A stretch of 64,000 bases of DNA from Streptomyces sp. NBC_00683 (GCF_036226745.1 NZ_CP109013.1:2356001-2420000), one strand, 5' to 3'; positions 52,204 to 61,914 are shown, counted from the stretch's first letter. Translations and numbers: made by a program. Notes: a model not told the origin generated them from the letters alone.

Positions 52204-54171
52204 CTACGGAGCCGGCTTGGCCGCCGCGTCGATGGCCGCGAGCGAGCGCCGTGCCTGGTTCCGGTCCGTGGTGTACCAGAAGTCGGGCATCGAGGCACGC
52301 AGGTAGCTTCCGTACCGGGCGTTGGCCAGGCGTGGGTCCAGTACGGCGACGACGCCCTTGTCGCCCGTCGCACGGACGAGCCGGCCCGCCCCCTGCGCCA
52401 TCAGCAGGGCGGCATGCGTCGCGGCGACCGCCATGAAGCCGTTGCCTCCGGCCTCCTCGACCGCTTTCTGCCGGGCGCTCATCAGCGGGTCGTCGGGCCT
52501 GGGAAACGGGATCCGGTCCATGACCACGAGCTGGCAGCTCGAACCCGGCACGTCGACGCCCTGCCACAGCGACAGCGTTCCGAAGAGGCAGGTATCCGGG
52601 TCTGCGGCGAAGTTCTTGATCAGTTCGCCGAGGGTCTCCTCGCCCTGCAGCAGGATCGGCCGGTCCTGCCTGCCGCGCAGCTCCTCGGCGGCGGCTTGAG
52701 CCGCCCGCATGGAGGAGAACAGACCCAGGGTCCGGCCTCCCGCCGCCTCCACCAGATCGGCGAGCTCGTCCAGCATGTCGGTGCGGGAGCCTTCCCGTCC
52801 CGGGGTCCCCAGATGCCGGGCGACATACAGAATGCCCTGCTTCGGGTAGTCGAACGGTGATCCGACGTCCAGCCCCTTCCACTGGGGGACGTCCTCGCCC
52901 GCGGTGCCTTCGGGCGCGAGGCCCAGCGACGCACCCACCCCGTTGAAATCCCCGCCGAGTTTGAGCGTCGCGGACGTCAGGACCACGGACCGGTCGGTGA
53001 AGAGCCTCTCGCGCAACAGCCCCGACACCGAGAGCGGCGCGACGCGCACGGACGCCCCGAAGCGGTCATGGCGCTCGTACCACACGACGTCGTACTCGGA
53101 ACCCTGCGTGATGCGCTCCGCGACGCTGTGGACCGACTCGACGGACGCCATCGCCTGCTTGCGGACGGCGTCCTCGTCCTGGACGGACTTGTCCCGGGTG
53201 GAGCCGAGGGCCGAGATCACGGTGCGCGCGGCGTCACGCAGCGCCATCAGGGCGTAGCCGAGGTCCTCGGGGACCTCCTCGAGACGTCCCGGCAGGGCCA
53301 GCTCCATCACCCGCTCAAAGCCCTCCGAGGCGGTCTGCAGTGCGTCGGCGGCCTTCTCGTTGACCAGCTTGGCCGCGCGGCGCACCGCGCGGTTCACCTG
53401 GCCGGGAGTGAGCTCGCCGGTGGCCACACCGGTGACCCGCGAGACCAGCTCGTGGGCCTCGTCGACGATCAGCACCTCGTGCTTCGGGAGCACCGGCGCG
53501 CCCTCGATCGCGTCGATGGCGAGCAGGGCGTGGTTCGTGACGACGACATCGGCGAGCTTGGCCCGCTCCCGGGCCATCTCCGCGAAGCACTCCGCGCCGT
53601 ACGCGCACTTCGTCGCACCGAGGCATTCCCGCGAGGACACCGAGATCTGCGCCCAGGCCCGGTCCGAGACGCCCGGCGTGAGGTCGTCCCGGTCGCCGGT
53701 CTCCGTCTCGCCCGACCAGTCGCGCATGCGCAACAGGTCCTGGCCCAGCTTGCTCGACGGGGCAGCTGCCTCGAACTGGTCGAAGAGCCCCTCCTCCTCT
53801 TCCTGCGGCACCCCCTCGTGCAGACGGTGCAGGCACAGATAGTTCGACCGGCCCTTGAGCATCGCGAACTGCGGGCGGCGGCGGAGCAGCGGCTGCAACG
53901 CGTCGACCGTGCGCGGAAGGTCCCGCTCCACCAGCTGGCGCTGGAGGGCGAGGGTCGCGGTGGCCACCACGACCCGCTCCCCATGGGCGAGCGCGGGCAC
54001 CAGGTACCCGAGGGACTTGCCCGTGCCCGTACCGGCCTGGACAAGGAGGTGGGCGTTGTCGTCGACCGCCTCGGCGACAGCCGAGGCCATGGTGGCCTGG
54101 CCGGGCCGTTCCGTACCGCCGACGGCGGTGACGGCGGCGTGCAGGAGCTCGGGGAGAGATGGCTTCGTCAT
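52204..54171 (-). CDS. DinG/XPD-family ATP-dependent DNA helicase
   Basis: 655 residues. Walker A is in VQAGTGTGKSLGYLVPAL and DEAH box in LIVDEAHELVS. Four cysteines around CLGATKCAYGAECF fit the Fe-S cluster of XPD/DinG-type 5'-3' helicases. C-terminal motifs IV-VI include LLVDRIPFPRPDDPLM and GAGRLVRATGDKGVVAVLDPR. Role: removal of R-loops or blocked structures in repair; close to E. coli YoaA/DinG. It is convergent with lexA, but no SOS box was seen before its ATG at 54171. Confidence 0.9.
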   Translation of the reverse strand: MTKPSLPELLHAAVTAVGGTERPGQATMASAVAEAVDDNAHLLVQAGTGTGKSLGYLVPALAHGERVVVATATLALQRQLVERDLPRTVDALQPLLRRRPQFAMLKGRSNYLCLHRLHEGVPQEEEEGLFDQFEAAAPSSKLGQDLLRMRDWSGETETGDRDDLTPGVSDRAWAQISVSSRECLGATKCAYGAECFAEMARERAKLADVVVTNHALLAIDAIEGAPVLPKHEVLIVDEAHELVSRVTGVATGELTPGQVNRAVRRAAKLVNEKAADALQTASEGFERVMELALPGRLEEVPEDLGYALMALRDAARTVISALGSTRDKSVQDEDAVRKQAMASVESVHSVAERITQGSEYDVVWYERHDRFGASVRVAPLSVSGLLRERLFTDRSVVLTSATLKLGGDFNGVGASLGLAPEGTAGEDVPQWKGLDVGSPFDYPKQGILYVARHLGTPGREGSRTDMLDELADLVEAAGGRTLGLFSSMRAAQAAAEELRGRQDRPILLQGEETLGELIKNFAADPDTCLFGTLSLWQGVDVPGSSCQLVVMDRIPFPRPDDPLMSARQKAVEEAGGNGFMAVAATHAALLMAQGAGRLVRATGDKGVVAVLDPRLANARYGSYLRASMPDFWYTTDRNQARRSLAAIDAAAKPAP

Positions 54172-54221
54172 AGCCCGACCACCCTACGGCGCACCACTGA
54201 CACCGGCGTTCACTCCCGGCC

Positions 54222-56078
54222 TCACACGGAAAGGTGGAGAGGGTTGGGGACCGAGCCGTGGACGGCTGCGTGAGGGCGCTCCGGCCTGTCGCGGTAGCCG
54301 TCCAGATGCAGACGGTTGCGGTTGAGGCAGAGGCGCTCGATCCTCGGCGCCAGCATGTCGAACATCTCGAACCGCTCCTTCAGCTCGGGAAACCGTGCGT
54401 GGTGGCGGAGGATCTCGGCCCGGACGAGTGACCAGAATTCACTCTCCGGTACGCCCAGTTGTTCCTCGCAGAGCGGGGACAGATAGCGGAAGACGCCGAC
54501 GAAGAGCCCCGAGTGGATGAACTGGGTGAGGAAGGACGCGTCCTCGGTCAGCAGGATGTCGCGGACGTCCTGGGGCATCGGGTCCTGCTCCGGCAGCGGC
54601 TGGGCGCTGACGTTCACGTCGTCGACGAAGTCCTTGATCGCGAGGCGCACCGGCACGTCGTTCTCGTCGAAGACGACGATGGCGTTCTCGCCGTGCGGGG
54701 AGAAGACCGTGCCGTAGCGGTACAGGAAGTGCAGCAGCGGGGGCAGGAGCGCGGCGAAGAGCCTGGTCAGCCAGGCGGCCGGTGTCAGCCCCGAGCGGGC
54801 GACCAATTCGGCGGTGAAGGCACGGCCTGCCGCGTCCGTGTGCAGCAAAGAGGCGAGCGTGCGCGCACGCTCGCCCGGTGCCAGCCTCGGTTGCAGGGGT
54901 TCTCGCCAGATCGCACCGAGGATCTCCTTGAACTGATACGGCGCCTCGGGAAGATGGTCGTAGAGCGGGTGCTCGACCGTCACCGACGCGACCTCTCCGA
55001 GCAGGATGACTCCGCAGGTGTCGCGCAGGAAGGGGTCGCTGTCGCACAGTCCCTGGACCCAGGCGGTGACTGCCGGCGCGGCGAGGGTGCGCTCGGTCGG
55101 CAGGCCTCGCCAGACGAGTGTGTTGAGGATCGACAGCGGCAGCTTGACCGTGTGCCGGTCGGGTCGTCCGACGTTGGTGAAGGTACGGATGGACTGCTGC
55201 GGCAGCCGCAGGTCGTCGTCGGCGTGCAGGGGCACGATCGCACCGTCGGCGATCGCCGGCGCGAAGAGCGGGACGATCCACTCGTCCCACTGCCACGGAT
55301 GCACCGGAAGGAACAGGTAGTCCTGGGGGTCGAGACCCCGGGCGCGCAGAACGGCGGCGAAAGAGGCCCGGACGGGCGGGTCCAGTTCCTGCGCGTAGAG
55401 ATGTTCGGGGGTCGCGAGAGCCTTCACGCCCCTGTAGCCCGCGATGCGCGTGCTGACCGCGATCCACGGCAGCCTGGTGGCGGACCGGGCTTCGGGGGTG
55501 AAGCGGGCCGCGTCCGCGGCTGAGAATCCGAGGCGTCCCTTGTTGGCCACGAGCCAGGGATGGCCGGTCTGGTGTCCTTCCAGCTCGGCGTACGGGAGCT
55601 CGGCCAGCTGTGACACGCCGAGTGCGGTGTGGCCGAGCCGGGCATCGGCCGCGAGCGTGGTGGTGAGCTCGCGAATGAGGTGGCCGAGGGTTGCTCCGTC
55701 GAGTCCGAGCAGGCGGCGGGCGCGGGCGAGGAACTGCAGCGGGTCACGGAACGGCGTGCCGCCGCCGTTCCCCGCGTGGGCCGCCGGGGGGTCCTCCTGT
55801 GCGATCTCGCGGATCGTGTCCGGGTCGACGCGCCAGCTGCCGTAGACGCCGCGCCCTGCGCGGAAGTGCAGTGCCCCGCCGTCGTCGAGCGGGACGGAGT
55901 AACTGCCGCTGTTTCCCGGCCGCGCCGTGGGCTCGATGACTTCCTCGTAGGCGAACTCACTGATCATCTTCGCCAGCAGCCGCACCGCGGCCCGGTCCCA
56001 GAGTGCCCGGTTGAGTTCTGGTGCGTCGAGCAGCGTGTGAGGCTCCGCTGAGTTGTGGCTCGCAGGGTATGTCTGCAC
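54222..56078 (-). CDS. IucA/IucC-family NRPS-independent siderophore synthetase
   Basis: 618 residues. It carries the family's N-terminal ATP-binding region, the HPWQWDEWIVPLFAP motif, FTNVGRPDRHTVKLPLSILN, and the catalytic/citrate-binding block FSPHGENAIVVFDENDVPVR with IKDFVDDVNVS. These enzymes adenylate a carboxylate (citrate or a citrate monoamide) and transfer it to an amine or hydroxylamine. It is the last gene of a four-gene operon: aminotransferase, synthetase, acetyltransferase, synthetase. It starts at an ATG at 56078 with GGAGT upstream. Confidence 0.92.
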   Translation of the reverse strand: MQTYPASHNSAEPHTLLDAPELNRALWDRAAVRLLAKMISEFAYEEVIEPTARPGNSGSYSVPLDDGGALHFRAGRGVYGSWRVDPDTIREIAQEDPPAAHAGNGGGTPFRDPLQFLARARRLLGLDGATLGHLIRELTTTLAADARLGHTALGVSQLAELPYAELEGHQTGHPWLVANKGRLGFSAADAARFTPEARSATRLPWIAVSTRIAGYRGVKALATPEHLYAQELDPPVRASFAAVLRARGLDPQDYLFLPVHPWQWDEWIVPLFAPAIADGAIVPLHADDDLRLPQQSIRTFTNVGRPDRHTVKLPLSILNTLVWRGLPTERTLAAPAVTAWVQGLCDSDPFLRDTCGVILLGEVASVTVEHPLYDHLPEAPYQFKEILGAIWREPLQPRLAPGERARTLASLLHTDAAGRAFTAELVARSGLTPAAWLTRLFAALLPPLLHFLYRYGTVFSPHGENAIVVFDENDVPVRLAIKDFVDDVNVSAQPLPEQDPMPQDVRDILLTEDASFLTQFIHSGLFVGVFRYLSPLCEEQLGVPESEFWSLVRAEILRHHARFPELKERFEMFDMLAPRIERLCLNRNRLHLDGYRDRPERPHAAVHGSVPNPLHLSV

Positions 56079-56138
56079 GGGGACTCCTCGGGTGGGAACC
56101 GATGGGGTTCGAGCGGTGTAGGTAAAGCAGCGAGTTGT

Positions 56139-56864
56139 TCACAGCTGTGCACGGTGGGCTCGGTCGCGAACCATCAGGGCGGCTCGCTTGTCAGGTAGTT
56201 CCACTTCGGCGGAAAAGCGGAAACCAGCGCTCAGGAAGGCGGAGACGGAAGGGGTGTTGCGCAGATCGGGCTCTGCGACGACGCGTGCGCACAGAGGACG
56301 GTTGTCGAGTACGAGGTCGGAGACGGCACGGAGCAGTGTGGTGCCGATGCCCCGGCCCCGGTTGTCCACACCGCCGATGAGGAGGTGGATGCCTGTGTCA
56401 TGGGGCCGGGCAGGGTAGTGGCGGGCCAGCGGGTCCAGGTCCGCGCGGTAGATCTCCCAGTAGCTCATGGGCCTGCCGTCCAGCACTCCGAGGCAGGGGA
56501 CGCTGCGTCCGTCTCCGTCGAGCTGGCGACGGATATGACCGGCGGTGATCGACTCCGGTCCCGCAAGTTCCCAGAACTCGGCGACCGCGGGGTCGTTCAT
56601 CCAGCGGCTGATCATCGCGAGATCGCGTGCCGGCTGGACGGGAACCAGCTGGAACACACCGGCGGCGGTGGTGACCGGGCGCCACGCGGCAGGGCTGCCG
56701 AGCAGATCGGAGGCGTCGGGGGGCCGGACGGCTGCCGGTGGGTCCTCGCCGAGCAGGGCAAGGAGCTCTTCGGTCAGCCGCAGCTCCAGGGTGTCCTCGA
56801 CACTCTGGACACCCGGTGGGGCGGCACCGGTTCCGGCATCGGCGTGCGCATCGGCGGGGGGCAC
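56139..56864 (-). CDS. GNAT acetyltransferase of siderophore biosynthesis (AlcB/RhbD type)
   Basis: 241 residues. A short unstructured N-terminus precedes a GNAT domain with PVQPARDLAMISRWMNDPAV, EIYRADLDPLARHYPARPHD and the signature HDTGIHLLIGGVDNRGRGIG for acyl-CoA binding. This is the family that N-acylates hydroxylamines or amines in rhizobactin, aerobactin and related pathways (AlcB/IucB/RhbD). The GTG start at 56864 has GGAGAG 7 nt upstream. It lies 40 bp after the first synthetase gene and 60 bp before the second. Confidence 0.9.
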   Translation of the reverse strand: MPPADAHADAGTGAAPPGVQSVEDTLELRLTEELLALLGEDPPAAVRPPDASDLLGSPAAWRPVTTAAGVFQLVPVQPARDLAMISRWMNDPAVAEFWELAGPESITAGHIRRQLDGDGRSVPCLGVLDGRPMSYWEIYRADLDPLARHYPARPHDTGIHLLIGGVDNRGRGIGTTLLRAVSDLVLDNRPLCARVVAEPDLRNTPSVSAFLSAGFRFSAEVELPDKRAALMVRDRAHRAQL

Positions 56865-56904
56865 CGTGACGCTCTCCTCTCGTGGTTTCAGACGGTCCTG
56901 CCGG

Positions 56905-58854
56905 TCAGGCGCGGAGGGGGTTGGCGATGGTGACGTAGACGGACTGGGTGTCGACGGGACCGACGAGTTCGTCGAGACCGTGCAGCCGGGTCAGCAGGTT
57001 TGCCTTGCAGCGGAGTTGTGGGGTTCCGAGCAGATAAGCGGGCAGCGGCGATCCCAGGGGCACGGCCGCCTCCAGGAACCGGCGGAAGGCGGCGAGGAGC
57101 AGTTGTTCCTCGGCGAGCCGCTGGGACCCGAAGGCTCCGATGAGTCCGAACACGTTGTTGATGCCCAGGTAGTAGGCGAGTCGCTCATCGGTGACGGCGT
57201 CGGAGACGAAGGTGTCGCTGACGGCTCCGATACCGGGGAGCCGTTGCTCGAGTGCGGCTCGGTGGGACTCACGGAAGTAGTAGCCCTGGTTGTCGCGGTA
57301 CCTGCCGCCGACCGGCCAGCCGTCCGGGTCGAGGAGGACGAGGGTGTTCTGCTGGTGGGCTTCCAGGGCGACACCGGCGGTGGCATCGAACCAGAGAACG
57401 GGGAGGACGACGCGGTCGAGATAGCGCAGGAACCACTCGGCACAGACGGCTCCGGGCGTCCTGCCGGTACGGGCGGCGAGGCGGGACACGATCTCCGCGA
57501 GTCGTGAGTGCATGCCCGAACGGCCCGGCCAGGGGCGCGGTGCGGTGAGTCCGGCGATGCAGACGGCGTCGTCGGCCGGTCCGAACGGATTGTGGCGGAG
57601 CATGACGTCCAGGCCCGGGACGGGGCTGCCGTCCGGGGCGTCGACGGCGAGCCACGCGGGGTCCCTGACGATGTCGAAACCGGGGTGGGCCTTCTGCCAC
57701 TGGTCCCCCAGCCCGGTGCTGAGCAGCCGGTGGACCTCTGCTCCGCGGTGGAGTTCCTTGCGGAGGTTCTCACGACGGGAGTTGGTGATGCGTACGCCCA
57801 GGGAGAGCTTCAGCATGATCCCGGCACCGGGCCGGTGCACGGTGCGCACGGAGGAGGTGGGGTGCCACTCCTCTCCGTGCGGGCCGAGGTCGTGCAGCAG
57901 CCCCTTGTCGCACAGCGCGGCGACTTCGGGGCGGCGCTTGAGCTCCGCGGCCTGCCAGGGATGGAGCGGGAGCGCCGTGGTCCCGCTGGGGAGGCGCAGC
58001 CCTTCGGAGTGGGGTGCCAGGAGTTCCTCCGCGGACACCGGACGCTCGCCCTGGGTCCAGGACGAGGCTGTGGCCAGCACGGACCGGTCCACAGCCATCC
58101 AGTGAAGAGGGAAGGAGCCGCGCAACTCGGGTGAGTAGAGGCGGGTTTCGGAATCCGAGAGGCCCTCACGGCTCTTGGGCGTGGGATGCAGCGGGTGACC
58201 GAGGAGGAGTGACTGCTCCGCCGTGAGGAAGAGGTCTGCCCCGGGGTGGGCCGCGGGCTCGCGGCGCCGGTCCGCGATGAAGTCGGCCGTGCGCCTCACC
58301 GAGTCGGCAACTCGGGCGACCATGTCCACGCCGGCGTTCCTGCAGGTCTCGCGTCCCATGAGTGCGGCCACGGTGACGGCGTCGGCGCTCGCTGCTCCGG
58401 GAGCGTTCTCCAGCGTGGGCGTGCCGAAGCGGTGCCATCCCGTCGCGGACCAGTGGATGACGGGGGCGAGGAGGGCCGTACCGCTGGCGGGGAGGGGGAT
58501 GCGCAGTGTGCTGCCCTTCGGCTGGGGCAGGTCGTTCTCCCTGACCCAGCAGCGCAGCAGATTCTCCGTGCCCGCTGCGTCCGCGGCCTGGAGGGGGTCC
58601 GGGTGTCCGAGGGGGTCCAGCAGACCGGGCGCATCGAGCCGGCCCAGGCTGTTCAGGGCGTCCGGGGCGTCGAGGAGGTCTTCCGGGGACGCGTCCGCGG
58701 GCCCTCCGGCCGGAGTGCGCCGGTTTCCCTGTGGCCCGACCTTCTGCCGCGGCACGCTCGTCGATTCGAAGGCGAGAGGGCCGTCCGGCAGGTTCTGTCC
58801 TCGCTGCTGGCTGGTGAGAGGGCCGTCGGCCTCGGGCGCAGGGGTGGGGTTCAC
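56905..58854 (-). CDS. IucA/IucC-family siderophore synthetase (second copy)
   Basis: 649 residues from a GTG at 58854 (AAGGAAG upstream). An N-terminal extension of about 100 residues, rich in Pro/Asp/Leu, is followed by the synthetase fold: HLDPTPKSREGLSDSETRLY-type motif (GHPLHPTPKSREGLSDSETR), LPLHPWQAAELKRRPEV, MLKLSLGVRITNSRRENLRK and EAHQQNTLVLLDPDGWPVGG with the RYRDNQGYYFRES block. It differs from its partner in the citrate-binding loop (HQQN versus HGEN), so the two probably carry out successive condensations on different acyl acceptors. Confidence 0.92.
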   Translation of the reverse strand: MNPTPAPEADGPLTSQQRGQNLPDGPLAFESTSVPRQKVGPQGNRRTPAGGPADASPEDLLDAPDALNSLGRLDAPGLLDPLGHPDPLQAADAAGTENLLRCWVRENDLPQPKGSTLRIPLPASGTALLAPVIHWSATGWHRFGTPTLENAPGAASADAVTVAALMGRETCRNAGVDMVARVADSVRRTADFIADRRREPAAHPGADLFLTAEQSLLLGHPLHPTPKSREGLSDSETRLYSPELRGSFPLHWMAVDRSVLATASSWTQGERPVSAEELLAPHSEGLRLPSGTTALPLHPWQAAELKRRPEVAALCDKGLLHDLGPHGEEWHPTSSVRTVHRPGAGIMLKLSLGVRITNSRRENLRKELHRGAEVHRLLSTGLGDQWQKAHPGFDIVRDPAWLAVDAPDGSPVPGLDVMLRHNPFGPADDAVCIAGLTAPRPWPGRSGMHSRLAEIVSRLAARTGRTPGAVCAEWFLRYLDRVVLPVLWFDATAGVALEAHQQNTLVLLDPDGWPVGGRYRDNQGYYFRESHRAALEQRLPGIGAVSDTFVSDAVTDERLAYYLGINNVFGLIGAFGSQRLAEEQLLLAAFRRFLEAAVPLGSPLPAYLLGTPQLRCKANLLTRLHGLDELVGPVDTQSVYVTIANPLRA

Positions 58855-58883
58855 GGCTGTCTTCCTTGGTGAGGGATCCGGGA

Positions 58884-60272
58884 TCAGCGGGTCGGCCCGG
58901 CAGCGGCCCGACGGTACGGCGAGCGCTCGGCGGCCCTCAGCGCGTCGGCGAGGCGGTCGACCACAGCCGTTGCCTGTTCGTCGGTGAGGGTGAGCGGAGG
59001 AAGGAGTCGGACCACGGCATCGTGGCGCCCGCCCAGTTCGACGATGAGGCCCCGGAGCAGGCATTCCTGCTGGACCGCGGCGGCGAGAGCCGGGGCCGGC
59101 GGGGGCGAAGCGTTCCCCGCGGTGCGGGCGAGCGGCGCGGCTTCGGGGTCGACGAGCTCGATCCCGATCATCAGTCCACGGCCGCGGACGTCGCCGATGC
59201 TGGGATGGTCCGCGCTCAGCGCCCGGAGACTGGCGAGCATGCGCGCCCCGAGTGTCGCGGCCCGCTCGGCGAGCCCGTTCTCCCGTACGTGGGCGAGGGT
59301 GGCGGCGCCGGCGGCCATGGCGAGCTGGTTGCCCCGGAAGGTACCCGCGTGGGCGCCCGGCTGCCAGACGTCGAGTTCGGAGCGGTAGACGATCACGGCG
59401 AGCGGCAGCGAGCCTCCGATGGCCTTGGAGAGCACCATCACGTCGGGCACGATGCCGCTGTGCTCGACCGCCCAGAAGGTCCCGGTCCTGCCGACGCCGG
59501 TCTGTACCTCGTCCGCGATCAACGGGATGGAGCGGGACTTGGTGATCTCCCGCATGCGGCGCAGCCAGCCGTCGGGAGCCGGATTGACTCCGCCCTCGCC
59601 CTGGACGGGTTCCAGGATCATTCCGGCGGGAGCGGGAACACCGCCCTTGGGATCGTCCAGGAGGCTCTCGGTCCAGCGAGCGGCGATGTCCGCGCCCCGT
59701 TCCCCTCCCTCCCCGAAGGGGCAGCGGTAGTCCTGCGGGAAGGGCAGCCTCGTCACCCGTACGTCCGGGGCTCCGCCCGATGCTGCCAGCGCTCCGGCCG
59801 TCATCCCGTGGTACGCGCCGGTGAAGGCGAGGAGTTCACTGCGTCCGGTCGCGGCGCGCACGAGCTTGAATGCCGCCTCCACCGCGTCCGTTCCGGCCGG
59901 GCCGCAGAACTGGATTCGCGCGTTGTCGGCGAACTGCCGGGGCAGGGTGGCGAACAGCTCGGTCGTGAAGGCGTCCTTGACCGGTGTGGCGAGATCGAGC
60001 ACGTGCAGGGGTGCGCCGGAGTCGATGACCTTTCTGATGGCCTCGAGCACCACGGGGTGGTTGTGTCCGAGAGCCAGGGTGCCCGCCCCGGACAGACAGT
60101 CGAGATAGCGCCGCCCGTCGGCACCTTCGATGGTCATACCCCTCGCCCGTACGGGCACGATCGGCAGAGATCGCGCGTACGTACGGGCCGCCGATTCACG
60201 CAGTGCCTGACGTCGCAGAATCCCCTCGTGCGCAGCGGGCGGTGCCACCGGAGCTGGTTCGGTCACGGCCAC
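58884..60272 (-). CDS. Diaminobutyrate-2-oxoglutarate aminotransferase (class III PLP)
   Basis: 462 residues from a GTG at 60272 (GGAGG upstream). Fold type I aminotransferase class III: CLSGAGTLALGHNHPVVLEA, FTGAYHGMTAGALAASGG, LIADEVQTGVGRTGTFWAVE, and the PLP lysine in VMVLSKAIGGSLPLAVIVYR. Related to RhbA/EctB/Dat, which make L-2,4-diaminobutyrate from aspartate semialdehyde using glutamate. It is the first gene of the siderophore operon and so supplies the amine building block. The genes that would decarboxylate or hydroxylate it are not adjacent. Confidence 0.9.
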   Translation of the reverse strand: MAVTEPAPVAPPAAHEGILRRQALRESAARTYARSLPIVPVRARGMTIEGADGRRYLDCLSGAGTLALGHNHPVVLEAIRKVIDSGAPLHVLDLATPVKDAFTTELFATLPRQFADNARIQFCGPAGTDAVEAAFKLVRAATGRSELLAFTGAYHGMTAGALAASGGAPDVRVTRLPFPQDYRCPFGEGGERGADIAARWTESLLDDPKGGVPAPAGMILEPVQGEGGVNPAPDGWLRRMREITKSRSIPLIADEVQTGVGRTGTFWAVEHSGIVPDVMVLSKAIGGSLPLAVIVYRSELDVWQPGAHAGTFRGNQLAMAAGAATLAHVRENGLAERAATLGARMLASLRALSADHPSIGDVRGRGLMIGIELVDPEAAPLARTAGNASPPPAPALAAAVQQECLLRGLIVELGGRHDAVVRLLPPLTLTDEQATAVVDRLADALRAAERSPYRRAAAGPTR

Positions 60273-60607
60273 GGCTGGTCGTCCTCCTGCTGTAACAGTT
60301 GCGTTGCACGTCAGTACGGTGCCCCGGAACGGACGACGTCGGTGAACGCTGTCCGGGGGTCCCCCGTACGTACCAACGACGCGGGACGCCGGGGATCACG
60401 GGTAAATCGGAAGATCCTTGCGGAGACGGAACCGTGGCCCTGCCGCGTGCCGTCCCCAACGGCACCGGCATAGTGGAGGCCGCACTCAGGACGGGCTGCC
60501 GCTCCGACGCCCTCGGTGTGCGCGCCGCCGTACCGCCAGGCCGCGTGCACCCAGCAGTCCGCAGTGCAGTACCGGAGTAAGTGACGAAGTCCCAGGGGGA
60601 TCACCGC
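60273..60607. other. 335-bp divergent region, siderophore operon / lipoprotein protease
   Basis: Promoters for both directions must lie here. I searched by eye for an iron box of the DmdR/IdeR type (TTAGGTTAGGCTAACCTAA) and did not find one. The + strand ribosome-binding site AGGGGGATC precedes the protease ATG. No other feature stands out. Confidence 0.5.
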
Positions 60608-61828
60608 ATGCGACCCATCCGCCAGATCGATACCGCACGCCGCGGGAGGAGCGCACGTCGCATCTCCCCCGTGTTTGCCGCAGCCGCCCTCGCCGCTGTT
60701 CTGACGCTCACCACGACGGCCTGCGGTCCGGAGGAGGACGCGGCGAGCAGCGAGCCGAGCGCCGCCGCCGAGCAGCCGTCCGACGGCAAGGTCACCATCC
60801 CTGACGATCTGAAGGACCGGCTCAAGGAGCACGGGATCGACATCGAGCAGTGGAGGGACGGCGAGTGGAAGAACTGGGACAAGGACAAGTGGCTGCGTGA
60901 GGCCAAGGACTACGTCAACCCGATCATCGAGGACCTCTGGAACCCGGACCGGATGCGGGATGCCGACAAGTCCCCGGAGAAGCCCGTCGACAACGACATC
61001 TCGGGCGACGAGGGCGTGACGGATCCGACTCCCGTTCCCGTCCGGGCCGCGGACGTGGAGACGCCGTACCACGACAGCGCGCCCGAGTCCGGGAAGCTCC
61101 TCTTCGACGGGCCCGAGGGCTCGATGGTCTGCTCGGCGACCGTGGTGAAGGACCCGGCCCACCCCGGCAAGTCCAACATGGTGTGGACCGCGGGGCACTG
61201 CGTGCACGCGGGCAAGAACGGTGGCTGGTACCGCAACATCGCCTTCGTGCCGTCGTACAACGACAGCGGCCTGTCGGTGGCCGAGCTGCAGGACGCGACC
61301 AAGGAGGAGATCGCTCCGTACGGCGTGTGGTGGGGCCAGTGGGCACAGACCTCCGAGCAGTGGATCGCCCAGGGCGCCTCGACGGGCGGACAGGGCGCTC
61401 CGTACGACTTCGCGGTCCTGCAGGTCACGCCGGAGAAGGGTGCGACGGGCAAGTCCCTGGAGGAGACCGTCGGTTCGGCACTGCCGGTCGACTTCAACGC
61501 CCCGGCCGTCCCGGAGATCGACAGCATGACCGCGACTGGCTATCCGGCGGCCCCGCCGTTCGACGGCCAGAAGGCGCTGCAGTGCGCCGACAAGCCGGGC
61601 CGCCTCTCCATCGCCGAGAGCGAGCCGACGATGTACCGCATCGGGTGCACGATGACCGGTGGTTCCTCCGGTGGTGGCTGGGTCGCGGCCGGGCAGGACG
61701 GTAAGCCCGCCCTGGTCTCGAACACCTCCATCGGCCCGGTCACGGCGGGCTGGCTTGCCGGACCGCGCCTCGGCTCGGAGGCCAAGGGCGTCTACACGGC
61801 GGTCAGCAAGAAGTACGCGGGCCAGTAG
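60608..61828 (+). CDS. Trypsin/V8-like serine peptidase, putative lipoprotein (copy 1)
   Basis: 406 residues. Twin-basic N-terminus, hydrophobic segment and a lipobox-like LTTTAC/GPEED, so probably lipid-anchored outside. A Trp/Lys-rich module (IDIEQWRDGEWKNWDKDKWL) precedes the protease domain. Catalytic residues: His in WTAGHCVHAG, Asp in APYDFAVLQV, Ser in TGGSSGGGWVAAG. It belongs to the glutamyl-endopeptidase/S1B-like group. The ATG at 60608 has GGGGGATC upstream. It is followed by a second paralogue in tandem, separated by a hairpin. Confidence 0.9.
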   Translation: MRPIRQIDTARRGRSARRISPVFAAAALAAVLTLTTTACGPEEDAASSEPSAAAEQPSDGKVTIPDDLKDRLKEHGIDIEQWRDGEWKNWDKDKWLREAKDYVNPIIEDLWNPDRMRDADKSPEKPVDNDISGDEGVTDPTPVPVRAADVETPYHDSAPESGKLLFDGPEGSMVCSATVVKDPAHPGKSNMVWTAGHCVHAGKNGGWYRNIAFVPSYNDSGLSVAELQDATKEEIAPYGVWWGQWAQTSEQWIAQGASTGGQGAPYDFAVLQVTPEKGATGKSLEETVGSALPVDFNAPAVPEIDSMTATGYPAAPPFDGQKALQCADKPGRLSIAESEPTMYRIGCTMTGGSSGGGWVAAGQDGKPALVSNTSIGPVTAGWLAGPRLGSEAKGVYTAVSKKYAGQ

Positions 61829-61864
61829 GTCCGGTCGGGGCCGCTCCTTCTCGCACGAGCGGCA

Positions 61865-61914
61865 GCACGGCGGGCCCCCGGTACGGCACTTGACGTGCAG
61901 GGGGCCCGCCGTGC
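61865..61914 (+). terminator. Terminator hairpin between tandem protease genes
   Basis: Perfect 15-bp stem GCACGGCGGGCCCCC / GGGGGCCCGCCGTGC with a 20-nt loop, 37 bp after the first gene's stop. Confidence 0.88.

Noticed and set aside
54222..60607. Iron box (DmdR/IdeR) for the siderophore operon
   Set aside because: Eye search for TTAGG/CCTAA arms in the intergenic gaps found none; it could be degenerate, so this is absence of evidence only.
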